Below, piece by piece: positions 14,147 to 21,306 of a DNA stretch of 23,680 nucleotides. Position 1 is the first letter of the stretch, and every line of letters starts with the position of its first letter. Source of the stretch: a virus. The notes under the pieces were generated by a model. That model searched no databases. It worked only from the letters and a program-made list of their open reading frames with translations, and was not told where the DNA came from. Made by a program: the position numbers and the translations under genes. The stretch is taken from the IMG/VR virus record IMGVR_UViG_3300012012_000430, positions 1 to 23,680 of that record; one strand, 5' to 3'.

Positions 14147-15106
14147 TTAGGCAGCGAAACCAGTGCCGGTGTAGATCTCGCAGATGTGCTTCGGCTGAAG
14201 AACCTTCGCAGCGTAGAAGCTCTTAAACGCGACTGTGGTCTTGAGGGCGGCAGGGTCGGCTTTGTCGGCACCATCGGCCAGAAGAACGCGGGGAGAAAAG
14301 GGCGACTGGCTTGCGAGATTCGGCACGCCGAACGCATCCTGACCGATGAGGAACGAACTGAAGTTCGCGCCAGCACCCGCGTAGGTGTATTGGGTGGTGG
14401 AACGCCATCCGTTCGTGGTCTCCAAGACACGGCAACCGTAGATCTTCCCGACCTCGCCGTTGAAGAAGCCATCGGGCGCGGAGTAGGCGGACACGTTGAG
14501 CCAGTTGGTGTCGCGCTGGAGATCGCGGCTGACCTCGACGGGGACAACGAGCGCGTAGCTGTTGCCAACGGGCCGAGCCGAGTAACGCTTGATGCTGGTC
14601 GCCGCGTCGAGAACGTCGGACGCGCTCATGCCGGTGGTAGCTCCCACCGTGCCGTAGCTCGTCGCGCTGCCGCCGTAGAGATACTGCTTGTTCGCGATGT
14701 TGGACGCCAACTCGGCGCGGATGAGGTTGTCGCAGTGGAGCGCGGCGTCTTCACCCTGCTGGCGCACGGCTTCCTCGACGTGATTGAAGAGTTCGGTGGC
14801 CGTCAGGATGTCCGAGATGCCGATGGTCTGGACGTATTGCAGGAGCGTCGCCTCGACATACTCCAGCGCGAGCGACTTCTCGCTGCTGCCGGGGGTCGTG
14901 CCTTCCGTGGACACTTGCACGATGGTCGAGGTGGAGGGCTCGTTGAAGCGGAAGAAGCGGATGTTCTTGCTGCCGGTGCGCTCGGGCAACGCGGCCTTCT
15001 TAGCGAAAGCCTGAAGCTGGAGCTTGGGGGTGATCTTCTTCAGCAACTCCTTGCTGAAGTAAGTGCGAAACTGATCGCTGACCGTGGAGGACGTTGTCGT
15101 AGCCAT
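14147..15106 (-). CDS. Major capsid protein, N4 gp56-like family (319 aa)
   Basis: A 319-residue protein starting MATTTSSTVSDQFRTYFSKELL. It contains FFRFNEPSTSTIVQVSTEG, a helical segment EYVEATLLQYVQTIGISDIL, a spine-helix-like HVEEAVRQQGEDAALHCDNLIR and a C-terminal FGVPNLASQSP...KTTVAFKSFYAAKVLQP. This order (N-terminal arm, GTTP loop, YVQTIGISD, long helix with EDxALHxDxLIR) is that of the N4 gp56-type HK97-fold capsid protein. It lies directly after the scaffold gene and is followed by a strong hairpin, consistent with high expression. The start has an A/C-rich leader (ACATCAACATCAT) and no SD. Confident assignment. Confidence 0.9.
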   Translation of the reverse strand: MATTTSSTVSDQFRTYFSKELLKKITPKLQLQAFAKKAALPERTGSKNIRFFRFNEPSTSTIVQVSTEGTTPGSSEKSLALEYVEATLLQYVQTIGISDILTATELFNHVEEAVRQQGEDAALHCDNLIRAELASNIANKQYLYGGSATSYGTVGATTGMSASDVLDAATSIKRYSARPVGNSYALVVPVEVSRDLQRDTNWLNVSAYSAPDGFFNGEVGKIYGCRVLETTNGWRSTTQYTYAGAGANFSSFLIGQDAFGVPNLASQSPFSPRVLLADGADKADPAALKTTVAFKSFYAAKVLQPKHICEIYTGTGFAA

Positions 15107-15131
15107 ATGATGTTGATGTTATACCGTCAGT

Positions 15132-16091
15132 TTACCGACTGAGCGCCATGTCGTCCGACTCGCGAAAGCGACTCAGAAGGTAATCCCTCTGTGCGTCGCT
15201 CCCCAACGAATCAAACTGCTTACTGCGCTCGATGGGCGACGCGCTCGCGCCACCCGGCTGCAACTTCTTCTCCAGTTCCTGCACCTTTTGCAGCAGCGAA
15301 TCCCTCTCCTTTGTGATCTCTTGGGCCTTCTTGCCGTCGATGTAGAACCTTGCGACCTCCACGGCGTCTTTAATGCCGTCGGGATAGGTCTGCAACACAG
15401 GGCGTTGTTTCAGGATGTGCTTCACCGCGCTGTTAAGCTCGGAGCCATCCGTCGCCAGTTCTGGGCTAACATTGACGAGTTCTTGGAAGTTCTTGGCCCA
15501 CGCAGTCTCGGCCCGGTTTCGCTCAAACTCGGCTCGCTCTTTTTTGAGTGAGTCGCGCATGGCAGCGGCCTTGTCGCGTGCTGCCTTGGCAAGATCGTCG
15601 CGACCCTCTTCAGCGAAACGCTCGGCCACTTCTTCATACGACTCAGGCCGTATGTCAGCGTTCTGCCGTGCCTCCTTGACTTCTTGGAGCGCCTTGGTCT
15701 TATACGATTCTGCTTCGGCTTTCTCAGCAGCGGCGGCTTCCCGCTCGCGCTTGAGAGCTTCCTTTTCTTCCGTCAGTTTGCCCCACTGCTTACCGAGTCG
15801 GTCCTTTGCTTTCGCATACTTCGACTCTTCAGCGGGTTCTGTTTTCGCTGTTGCATCTGGCACTGGTTCAACTTGAGCCTCGATTGGCTTGCCTTCCTTT
15901 GGAACGTCCACTGTGAGGGGGAGGACTTGGCTACGCTCACTGAGCCCGCTACCTAATTCACCGCGACTGTCGTGCGCGGCCAACGATTTTATTAGGTTAT
16001 CGCGCTCACTCACTTCCACAGGCTTGCTCACCGACTCGGCTGGTTGCACCGGAGCTTCTGCTACAGATTGTTTTGATTCACTCATGGTCAT
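15132..16091 (-). CDS. Scaffolding protein (319 aa)
   Basis: A 319-residue highly charged protein. Residues 1-90 are Pro/Glu/Val-rich and likely disordered, about 100-200 form a long coiled coil (KLTEEKEALKREREAAAAEK and further heptads), and 250-280 is a second coil (KERDSLLQKVQELEKKLQ). There is no enzymatic motif. Charged coiled-coil proteins directly upstream of the capsid gene are typical podoviral/siphoviral scaffolds that direct procapsid assembly and leave before maturation. It overlaps the stop of the 100-aa gene by 14 bp. A second in-frame ATG two codons later is an alternative start. Confidence 0.8.
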   Translation of the reverse strand: MTMSESKQSVAEAPVQPAESVSKPVEVSERDNLIKSLAAHDSRGELGSGLSERSQVLPLTVDVPKEGKPIEAQVEPVPDATAKTEPAEESKYAKAKDRLGKQWGKLTEEKEALKREREAAAAEKAEAESYKTKALQEVKEARQNADIRPESYEEVAERFAEEGRDDLAKAARDKAAAMRDSLKKERAEFERNRAETAWAKNFQELVNVSPELATDGSELNSAVKHILKQRPVLQTYPDGIKDAVEVARFYIDGKKAQEITKERDSLLQKVQELEKKLQPGGASASPIERSKQFDSLGSDAQRDYLLSRFRESDDMALSR

Positions 16092-16380
16092 TGTCGTCCG
16101 CCGTTTCTACATACGCCAGCGCGTCGATATACGCGACGGCGGCTTTGATTCCGGCAGCCCGACCCACGCGGTATTCCAAGCTCTCGCTCGGATTGCCGTC
16201 TGATAGGAGACGCATCGACTCGGAAAAAACGAGGTGCCGCAAGTGAGAGCTAAGGCGTTTGCCGGCCTCCGTCTTAAGGAGTCCGTTCAACGCCAGCGCG
16301 TCTGCCGCGTTCCACTCTTCTGGCTCAGGCAACTGGAGCGCCGGGGGGCGGGCCAGTAGGGATTTGATTAGGTTGAACAT
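16078..16380 (-). CDS. Hypothetical protein overlapping portal and scaffold genes (100 aa)
   Basis: A 100-residue protein with ATG at 16380, inside the last 56 bp of the portal gene in another frame. Its stop lies inside the scaffold start. Residues 1-17 (MFNLIKSLLARPPALQL) are hydrophobic/amphipathic; the rest is helical with EWNAADALALNGLLKTEAGKRL, HLRHLVFSESMRLL and a C-terminal RVGRAAGIKAAVAYIDAL. The longer in-frame extension to 16755 is rejected because it is Arg/Ser/Pro-rich antiphase sequence of the portal. Small helical proteins are frequent between portal and scaffold genes; function is unknown. Confidence 0.65.
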   Translation of the reverse strand: MFNLIKSLLARPPALQLPEPEEWNAADALALNGLLKTEAGKRLSSHLRHLVFSESMRLLSDGNPSESLEYRVGRAAGIKAAVAYIDALAYVETADDNDHE

Positions 16381-18211
16381 TCGGTTGCTGTGACATTGCT
16401 TGCTGGCGCTGCGCCTCAAACTGCGCGACTTGCTCAAAAACCATTTGCACCGCGTCCTCGGCTTCCTTGGCCGTCTTCTTGTCGGTGGCTCGGATGGCCT
16501 CGATGTGGGCGACGATGTGCGCTTGAAGGGCTTGGGCTTCCAGTGGCTCGGTTGCGGACCCTGTTTGGACACGGGATTGCACATAAGCCAGACACGTCTG
16601 GATGTGCGTTTTGTGGTCATCGGTAGGTCGAACGGTAGCCGGGAAGCCCAAGCGTAGAATGGAAAGCTCCAGCGCCTGATCCTCGGACTGCTCGGCCTGT
16701 TGGCTCTGCGGCTCGACGAACAGGCGGCGGACCAGCGTGGCGTCGTCGGCCTCAAGCACCGACTTCACAAGCTCGCCCTGATCGATGAAGGGATTACCAC
16801 TGAGAAGCTGGTATCTTTGGAAGACCTTCTGGACGAGCAGGGGCTTGTTCACACCGTCGGCGGAACCACTGGGAATGATACCATACTGCTCATGCAGTCC
16901 GGCCTGCGGCACGCTCTTGACGGTGTCGATATACCAGAAGTTGAGGGAGGACTTATTGTATTGCAGCAACAGGCTCCAGGAGAGCCGGTAGAGTTCAGCC
17001 AGACCGATGCGGAAGATACGCATCCGCAAGTCCGAGGACTGCTGGTGCAGGCCGCTGATGGCTTGAATCTCCGTCGCCGTGCGGCGTTGCGCTGCGTCCA
17101 CCACCGACGAGATGCCGAAGTCCGGCGTGGTGATGCGCTGCTGGGCAAGCTCCCGCGCAATCATCATCTGCGAGTCAAATGAGATGGGCGGCTGCGGCAT
17201 CGGGATTGGCGCGATGTCGTAGGGCAGGATCGTTCCCGGCTTGAAGCGCAGGTTCGCGCTGTTGGGAATGTCCCGTGCGCTCTTGAACAGCGGGCGATTG
17301 TAAAGGGTGGTCGCGTCGTTCTTCTCGTTCATCGCCCGCGTGGCCTCGACCTCAAACACGGCGACCTGTTCCATGACGCCTCGCGGGCTATACCAGCCCT
17401 TGTCCTTGATCTCGTAGCTGAAGGCCACAAACGGAGGCTTGCCGTGGGCATACGGCGACTCCATCGGCGGGCGGATGTCCACCTCGGGCGCGGAGGGAGA
17501 GAACGTCTCGCACAGCCAGTTATTGCAGCCACAGTGCGTCCAGACTTCCCATACGATGATGTGTCCCTCCGCGCTCCATGTAATTCCCTCGCGGGAAAAC
17601 TTCTCTTGCGCCTTGCTGTCGTCGCCGGCAGTCGTGCTATACGAGCCAGTGATCTTCTCAATCAGCCCGTCGTCTTGCGCGAAGTTGCTGTTGCGACGGT
17701 AGGCGTCGGGAGAATACCGCTGCACATGGACGATGCGATCAGCGTCGGCGATGTCGCCCGTCCACGCCGGCAGGATCATGTGCTGCGGGTCCACCGCTTG
17801 AAATTCTAAGCGGCCCTTTTCGGAATTCCAGTAGGTCTTCATCACGCCTCGGCCACTCACTAGGATGTGGTCGATGACTGTGAGGATTTCACTCTCCAGC
17901 TTGGAGCGTTGCTTCAACTGGTAATCAAACCACTGAGACGCAGCCGTGGTGACGGCGCTCTGCTGTGCGATGATGGGAACGAACTGCGCGAGAACATCGG
18001 TGGCGAAGACTTGCTGGAAATAGTAGGGCTTCAGCTTCTCAATCGCCATGTCACCCACCGGGACGTGGACATCGGAAGCACCGGGCCAAGGCTTGTTCTT
18101 GCGACGCAGTCCGTGGTGACGCATCTCGTAGAACGTCCGCATACGCTCGTCCCAGCTACTGCGGTATTGCAGATCGCCGAGGATCGAGGCGTGAAGGTCG
18201 TTGCGAGTCAC
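16325..18211 (-). CDS. Portal protein (628 aa)
   Basis: A 628-residue protein starting at GTG 18211, the first in-frame start after an upstream TAA. Recognisable parts: NKPWPGASDVHVPVGDMAIEKL near 39-60 (a W-P-G-A-S/x-D-x-x-x-P motif common in podoviral portals), a helical stem region, DPQHMILPAWTGDIADADRIVH near 157-178, and a long C-terminal helical region ending in a Gln/Pro-rich tail (QPNVQPNQIPTGPPPG). Portals form the dodecameric DNA channel at the capsid vertex and dock the terminase. It lies between terL and scaffold, as expected, and its size fits the podoviral range. No SD is seen at the GTG, so the start is somewhat uncertain. Confidence 0.85.
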   Translation of the reverse strand: MTRNDLHASILGDLQYRSSWDERMRTFYEMRHHGLRRKNKPWPGASDVHVPVGDMAIEKLKPYYFQQVFATDVLAQFVPIIAQQSAVTTAASQWFDYQLKQRSKLESEILTVIDHILVSGRGVMKTYWNSEKGRLEFQAVDPQHMILPAWTGDIADADRIVHVQRYSPDAYRRNSNFAQDDGLIEKITGSYSTTAGDDSKAQEKFSREGITWSAEGHIIVWEVWTHCGCNNWLCETFSPSAPEVDIRPPMESPYAHGKPPFVAFSYEIKDKGWYSPRGVMEQVAVFEVEATRAMNEKNDATTLYNRPLFKSARDIPNSANLRFKPGTILPYDIAPIPMPQPPISFDSQMMIARELAQQRITTPDFGISSVVDAAQRRTATEIQAISGLHQQSSDLRMRIFRIGLAELYRLSWSLLLQYNKSSLNFWYIDTVKSVPQAGLHEQYGIIPSGSADGVNKPLLVQKVFQRYQLLSGNPFIDQGELVKSVLEADDATLVRRLFVEPQSQQAEQSEDQALELSILRLGFPATVRPTDDHKTHIQTCLAYVQSRVQTGSATEPLEAQALQAHIVAHIEAIRATDKKTAKEAEDAVQMVFEQVAQFEAQRQQAMSQQPNVQPNQIPTGPPPGAPVA

Positions 18212-18286
18212 GCCGCGAGATTAGGCGTCATCCTGAGTTGGGCAATGGTTGCAAGTGAGATAGGTCGGAAAGCCCAAACGCCCTAC

Positions 18287-18397
18287 CTAATGAAGGGGTG
18301 CGTGACCGATGCGGACGTATAAATGCTTTTTCCCAGACTTTTCCTCTAGGAGCTTCCGTGAGGAAAGTCTTGGGGAATTCCTGTTATACGTCCGCAT
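18287..18397 (-). CDS. Possible 36-aa basic ORF inside the terL-portal hairpin
   Basis: ATG at 18397 and TAG at 18289-18287 enclose 36 codons rich in Lys/Arg (MRTYNRNSPRLSSRKLLEEK and continuing). A GAGGTG SD-like sequence lies 6 bases before the ATG (18404-18409), better than that of most genes here. The ORF runs through the imperfect hairpin, so its codons may only reflect the inverted repeat. The plus strand reads a similar start (MRTYK) because of that symmetry. Treat as tentative. Confidence 0.3.
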   Translation of the reverse strand: MRTYNRNSPRLSSRKLLEEKSGKKHLYVRIGHAPLH

Positions 18398-18404
18398 ACA
18401 CCCC
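18295..18404. repeat. Long imperfect inverted repeat (hairpin) between terL and portal
   Basis: The arms ATGCGGACGTATAA (18309-18322) and TTATACGTCCGCAT (18384-18397) pair perfectly over 14 bp. Inside, TTCCC-AGACTTT-TCCTC pairs with GAGG-AAAGTCT-TGGGGAA with two single-base bulges (about 17 bp), and GGAGCTTCC forms a small apex. Outside, GGGGTG (18295-18300) can pair with CACCCC (18399-18404). It occupies most of the otherwise gene-poor gap 18212-18425. The rest of that gap, 18212-18286, holds only a weak TAGGT/ACCTA symmetry. Confidence 0.8.
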
Positions 18405-18425
18405 ACCTCGCCTTACTTAGCCTTG

Positions 18426-19856
18426 TCACCCCAGAAACACGCCCGCCAGCGGCGACTCGTCCTCGTCCCCCAGCACCTCGGAGAGCATCGAGCGAGTGAA
18501 CACATCCCCACCATCCCCGTGATACGCCGTGCCACCGAAGCACAGCACCAGCGCGTCCGCCCGGTCAGGTGAGGGAATGCCGCGAGCCCTGCACTCGGCC
18601 TTGCTCTCTAGGTTCAACTTACCGGACTTGATGACCGAGTAGCGGCGGTTGACCAGTTGGTTGATCAGCGTCTCGTCGTCGAGGAGCCTGATGCTCCTAG
18701 CCTCGATCTGCCTCGCCGTCTCCACCCACATCTCAGTGCCTCGGTTCAGGTAAGTCTCAGGATCACGCGCCCGGCCACCGAAGTTGACCCGGTTGACGTT
18801 GTAGCCCTCCTCGGCCAGCGCGTCACACATCGGCGTGCCCATGCCGCCCGCGTCGGCGAAGATGTGCGTGGGCTTGATGCCCCGTTGCTTGAACTCGATC
18901 AGGAAGCGACCCACGGTAGCCATCGTGTCCTTCTCCCTGAAGTGAACCATCTCGTCGAGGTGGTTGCCGCGCCTGATAGCGAGGACGTTCTCGTCACCAC
19001 CAGCCGCGAAATCACAGCCGGCATAGAGTTCGTTGCCCTCCAGCTTGGGCGGATCGTTGAGACACGCCTCGACGAAAGTCATCGGACACACCAACGACTC
19101 GCGATCCCCCTCCATCCAGTCGGCAAAGATCATGGAACGCACCAAAGGGTGGTCCTTGCCCCACTTCCTTAGCTGAAATTCGATCCAGTCCGCCCTGATG
19201 TGCGGGCAGTCGTAGGCCGACACCACATGGAGCTTCCACAAGTCGCGCTCTCTGGAGAAAGCACGATGAAACGCACCTTCACTGGCTCCCGGTGAGGAGA
19301 CAACGAGCAATCTGTCGGGCTGACACCGCTCCACCGCCTCAAAGATGGGGTCAGGGATGCTTTTAGCCTCGTCGAGTATGATTAGGAGGCTCCCATGCTC
19401 ACCCGTTGTGTGAAAACCTTCAAACATACCGGGGTCGGAGGCCGTGAAGCCCACGATGCGCGAGTCCATCGCACCGATAGTCATGTCACTGGTGTTGATG
19501 GTGATGTTCAGCGAGCCTTGGAACTTCCTCGCGATCTCTCTCAGCGCCGGCCAGAACTGTTCCTTGACCTGTCGCATCACGCCAGAGGTCACAACGGTGG
19601 TCGAGCCGGGGTTTGTCACCGCATTCCAGAAGGCGGCTGGGGCTGAGAGCATCTTCGTCTTGCCGCTACCATTAGCAGCACGCACCGCCACCCGAGAAAA
19701 CTTGGGCGACAGGTCAGCCATCGCTCTGTCTTGCCACGGATACAGCTTCAAGCCCAATACCTGTCGAGCAAAATTGTGCAAATCTGCGTCACTGGCTACC
19801 AGTGTGCCCTTTTGCCTCGCCGTGATCCTAACCTGCTCGCCGACGGGCTTGCTCAT
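18426..19856 (-). CDS. terL: Terminase large subunit (476 aa)
   Basis: The ATG at 19856 overlaps the upstream stop (ATGA), preferred over a TTG five codons earlier. The ATPase half shows Walker A ANGSGKT (61-67), Walker B LLIILDE (157-163) and a VVSSPG coupling-type motif near 185-190. The nuclease half shows AGCDFAAGGDEN (Asp282), HIFADAGGMG (Asp335) and SPDRADALVL (Asp431/Asp434), the three acidic clusters of the RNase H-like nuclease. It drives DNA translocation into the procapsid and cuts the concatemer, docking on the portal encoded next. Length is typical. The C-terminus is acidic and flexible. The assignment is firm. Confidence 0.95.
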   Translation of the reverse strand: MSKPVGEQVRITARQKGTLVASDADLHNFARQVLGLKLYPWQDRAMADLSPKFSRVAVRAANGSGKTKMLSAPAAFWNAVTNPGSTTVVTSGVMRQVKEQFWPALREIARKFQGSLNITINTSDMTIGAMDSRIVGFTASDPGMFEGFHTTGEHGSLLIILDEAKSIPDPIFEAVERCQPDRLLVVSSPGASEGAFHRAFSRERDLWKLHVVSAYDCPHIRADWIEFQLRKWGKDHPLVRSMIFADWMEGDRESLVCPMTFVEACLNDPPKLEGNELYAGCDFAAGGDENVLAIRRGNHLDEMVHFREKDTMATVGRFLIEFKQRGIKPTHIFADAGGMGTPMCDALAEEGYNVNRVNFGGRARDPETYLNRGTEMWVETARQIEARSIRLLDDETLINQLVNRRYSVIKSGKLNLESKAECRARGIPSPDRADALVLCFGGTAYHGDGGDVFTRSMLSEVLGDEDESPLAGVFLG

Positions 19857-20062
19857 AGGGGGGTGGGACAAGCAATGTCAGGGGGTGTCACGCCATCAGT
19901 GGCGTCTAGCGAGGCCAGCTTGCCAGCAGAGGCGTCAGGGAGGGGGGGGGTAGGCACAGCGGGTCTGGCGTCTAGCAGTGTCTGGGCGATGAAGTGGTCA
20001 AGGACTGTCACGGTGCTTCTAACGGCAGGGTGGAAACGGTGGAGAGTGGAGGGAGGCGTCAT
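19853..20062 (-). CDS. Hypothetical Pro-rich protein before terL (69 aa)
   Basis: A frame from ATG 20062 to a stop that overlaps the terL ATG gives 69 residues. A longer GTG start at 20113 would add 17. The sequence (MTPPSTLHRFHPAVRSTVTV, then LDHFIAQTLLDARP) has one helical part, followed by a Pro/Ala/Asp-rich low-complexity tail that covers a nine-G tract on the plus strand. No family is recognised. The terL overlap suggests translational coupling, but the low complexity leaves room for a non-coding leader. Confidence 0.45.
   Translation of the reverse strand: MTPPSTLHRFHPAVRSTVTVLDHFIAQTLLDARPAVPTPPLPDASAGKLASLDATDGVTPPDIACPTPL
19942..19950 (+). repeat. Nine-guanine homopolymer tract
   Basis: Nine consecutive G on the plus strand (C on the transcript) lie inside the frame upstream of terL. 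Such tracts are prone to slippage; a length change would shift the frame of the 69-aa ORF and uncouple its stop from the terL start. Confidence 0.8.
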
Positions 20063-20115
20063 TCCTGTGGGAAGGGTAAAGCGATGAGGAGTAAAATTAG
20101 GACGAGGAGGCACAT
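20059..20115 (-). CDS. Possible 18-aa hydrophobic leader peptide
   Basis: ATG at 20115 opens an 18-codon frame (MCLLVLILLLIALPFPQE) whose TGA overlaps the ATG of the 69-aa frame (ATGA). The peptide is almost one hydrophobic helix. No SD is visible. The overlap chain 18 aa - 69 aa - terL is suggestive, but an ORF this short may be chance. Confidence 0.25.
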   Translation of the reverse strand: MCLLVLILLLIALPFPQE

Positions 20116-20278
20116 GGGAAAAGTCTCACGTGAGGGTGAATTTTAACAAGGGGGTATGGTGAATGCCTCCACCCCGTCGTGGGGGGTGGTGGGTAGCGGT
20201 GTGAGGCACAACAGGTGGTGGTGTGGGTGGTGGCATACACTGCATATAGACTTTGCAAGCGCATGATGCACAACTGTG
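20116..20278 (-). promoter_or_regulatory. Leader region with C-rich, G-poor stretch and a small hairpin
   Basis: No convincing gene lies between the terS-like stop and 20115. On the transcript strand 20181-20235 is strongly C-rich and G-poor (CCACCACCCACACCACCACC and similar), the composition of Rho utilisation sites. CCACCCC and GGGGTGG (20169-20189) can form a 7-bp stem with a 7-base loop. The region lies just downstream of a promoter-like sequence, so it may form the 5' leader of the late transcript. Confidence 0.35.
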
Positions 20279-20308
20279 ATTATATACCGTTGGCATCTTC
20301 CTTGTCCA
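20279..20308 (-). promoter_or_regulatory. Sigma70-like promoter over the small-terminase stop codon
   Basis: On the minus strand TGGACA (20303-20308; five of six to TTGACA) is followed after 18 bases by a perfect TATAAT (20279-20284). It lies across the last codons and stop of the small terminase-like gene and points toward terL and the head genes. It is the best promoter-like match I found, but no experimental signal is visible. Confidence 0.5.
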
Positions 20309-20906
20309 AAGTCGTGGTCGCCGGCTGCACTGTCTCGACATCCACGACCAGCCCATCACGTTGCGCTCTAGACTGGGCAAGTGTGCGGAATGACTCCAGT
20401 GTATAGCCTTGGTGTTCAACGTGTCCCGTCACGTTGATGTCCTTCTTCTGTGCCCAGCTAGCATACCTCCGCTCCAGCACATCGAGCGCGAGTTTGGGAT
20501 GCTTTTCAAACCCGCCACGCACCACATTGAGCAACGCGCCCTCACACAGAGCTTGCGCGGACGCGATTGCGTTGCCGAGGTCTGGGTGGTCTTTTTTGAG
20601 CGTCCAGAACGTGTTCTTGTCTATGCCGGACAAGATCGCTGCACTCTCCTGTGGCAATCCTCTCACGATGTTAGCCAGCAGGGCTTTGACGTTATTGGGC
20701 GTGTAAACGATCCCCAATTTGACACCCGTCGCACCCTGCCTCGCTAGGTTGTCCCTTGCGCTCTGCGGCACCAGCGCCTCGCATTGCTTCATTAGGTCTA
20801 AAGGCAAATCCACGCTCACAGCCCTGATCGGATGATGCCCCTTAACAGTCAACGACTGTTCCTTCTTGGCCCGCTTGACCTTCGGTTTGGTGATTTCTTC
20901 GCTCAT
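20280..20906 (-). CDS. terS: Small terminase-like HTH protein (208 aa)
   Basis: The internal ATG at 20906, 4 bp after the previous stop, is chosen over an Arg-rich 24-codon extension that overlaps the upstream gene. The protein has a Lys-rich N-terminus (KPKVKRAKKEQ), then residues about 73-125 with LANIVRGLPQESAAILSGIDKNTFWTLKKDHPDLGNAI, a helix-turn-helix with the G-I-x-x-x-T-F-x-x-W/L-K-K-x-x-P pattern of phage small terminases. A central helix LDVLERRYASWAQKK follows, and then an acidic tail. Small terminases recognise phage DNA and present it to TerL. Position upstream of terL supports this. The symbol is functional, not a match to a specific terS. Confidence 0.75.
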   Translation of the reverse strand: MSEEITKPKVKRAKKEQSLTVKGHHPIRAVSVDLPLDLMKQCEALVPQSARDNLARQGATGVKLGIVYTPNNVKALLANIVRGLPQESAAILSGIDKNTFWTLKKDHPDLGNAIASAQALCEGALLNVVRGGFEKHPKLALDVLERRYASWAQKKDINVTGHVEHQGYTLESFRTLAQSRAQRDGLVVDVETVQPATTTLDKEDANGI

Positions 20907-20910
20907 AGCT

Positions 20911-21270
20911 CTAGGACTCGATATGGGAGACTTTAGCCTCCGAACCTGTCTCCACCGCGCTTTCAGCCTCCGACGCAACCTTGAGGCTGCTAGGCGGCAA
21001 GGAACGCACTTCCTGCTTCTTCTCCCTTATCGGCCTTGGTGGTGTCGCTCCGGTGAGTTGTGTTGCTCGACGCCAGATCGAGACACCCGTGTAGTTGTCA
21101 CGCCCAAGGCCGCGCTCGGTCACGAAGATGATGTCAGTGCCACGCATGTCGGCCTTAGCCTTCACCAGCCCTTCGATCTCCAGCACTGGCCTGTAAGGCA
21201 GCGTCACCGGCAGATAACCCCGGCTGATCGCCATCTCCGGTGAGATAGTGCCGTGGATTAGCGTGGGCAT
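20911..21270 (-). CDS. Hypothetical protein between helicase and small terminase (119 aa)
   Basis: A 119-residue protein (MPTLIHGTISPEMAISRGYL...). The first 80 residues look like an alpha/beta domain (YRPVLEIEGLVKAKADM, GTDIIFVTERGLGRDNYTG), and the rest is a charged Ser/Glu/Lys-rich tail that is probably disordered. No signal, membrane segment or catalytic motif was recognised. It starts 36 bp after the helicase stop behind an A/C-rich leader (AATTTACACAACTT) without an SD. A DNA-processing accessory role would suit the context but is unsupported. Confidence 0.6.
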   Translation of the reverse strand: MPTLIHGTISPEMAISRGYLPVTLPYRPVLEIEGLVKAKADMRGTDIIFVTERGLGRDNYTGVSIWRRATQLTGATPPRPIREKKQEVRSLPPSSLKVASEAESAVETGSEAKVSHIES

Positions 21271-21306
21271 AAGTTGTGTAAATTGAGCGGTTTAGTGTTC
21301 AAGCAG

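Noticed and set aside
13691-15142. A 483-codon plus-strand open frame opposite the capsid and neighbouring genes
   Set aside because: It is antisense to the confidently identified capsid gene and two neighbours. It is rich in Val/Gly/Arg/Asp/His from GC-rich complementary codons, with no recognisable motif.
16381-16755. N-terminal extension of the 100-aa gene to 225 codons
   Set aside because: The added part is Arg/Ser/Pro-rich sequence in an alternative frame of the portal gene. The internal ATG at 16380 gives a sensible protein.
18309-18397. Hairpin as a protelomerase (telRL-type) site or a MITE
   Set aside because: Protelomerase sites are near-continuous palindromes centred on a short core, whereas here bulges and a loop separate the arms and no protelomerase was seen. 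No target-site duplication flanks the arms, so a mobile element is unsupported.
20126-20419. A 97-codon minus-strand frame across the small-terminase end and leader
   Set aside because: It overlaps the terminase-like gene out of frame and its second half is Pro/His low complexity from C-rich DNA.
20907-20978. N-terminal extension of the small terminase-like gene
   Set aside because: The added 24 residues are Arg-rich and overlap the upstream coding frame. The ATG at 20906 lies 4 bp after the upstream stop.
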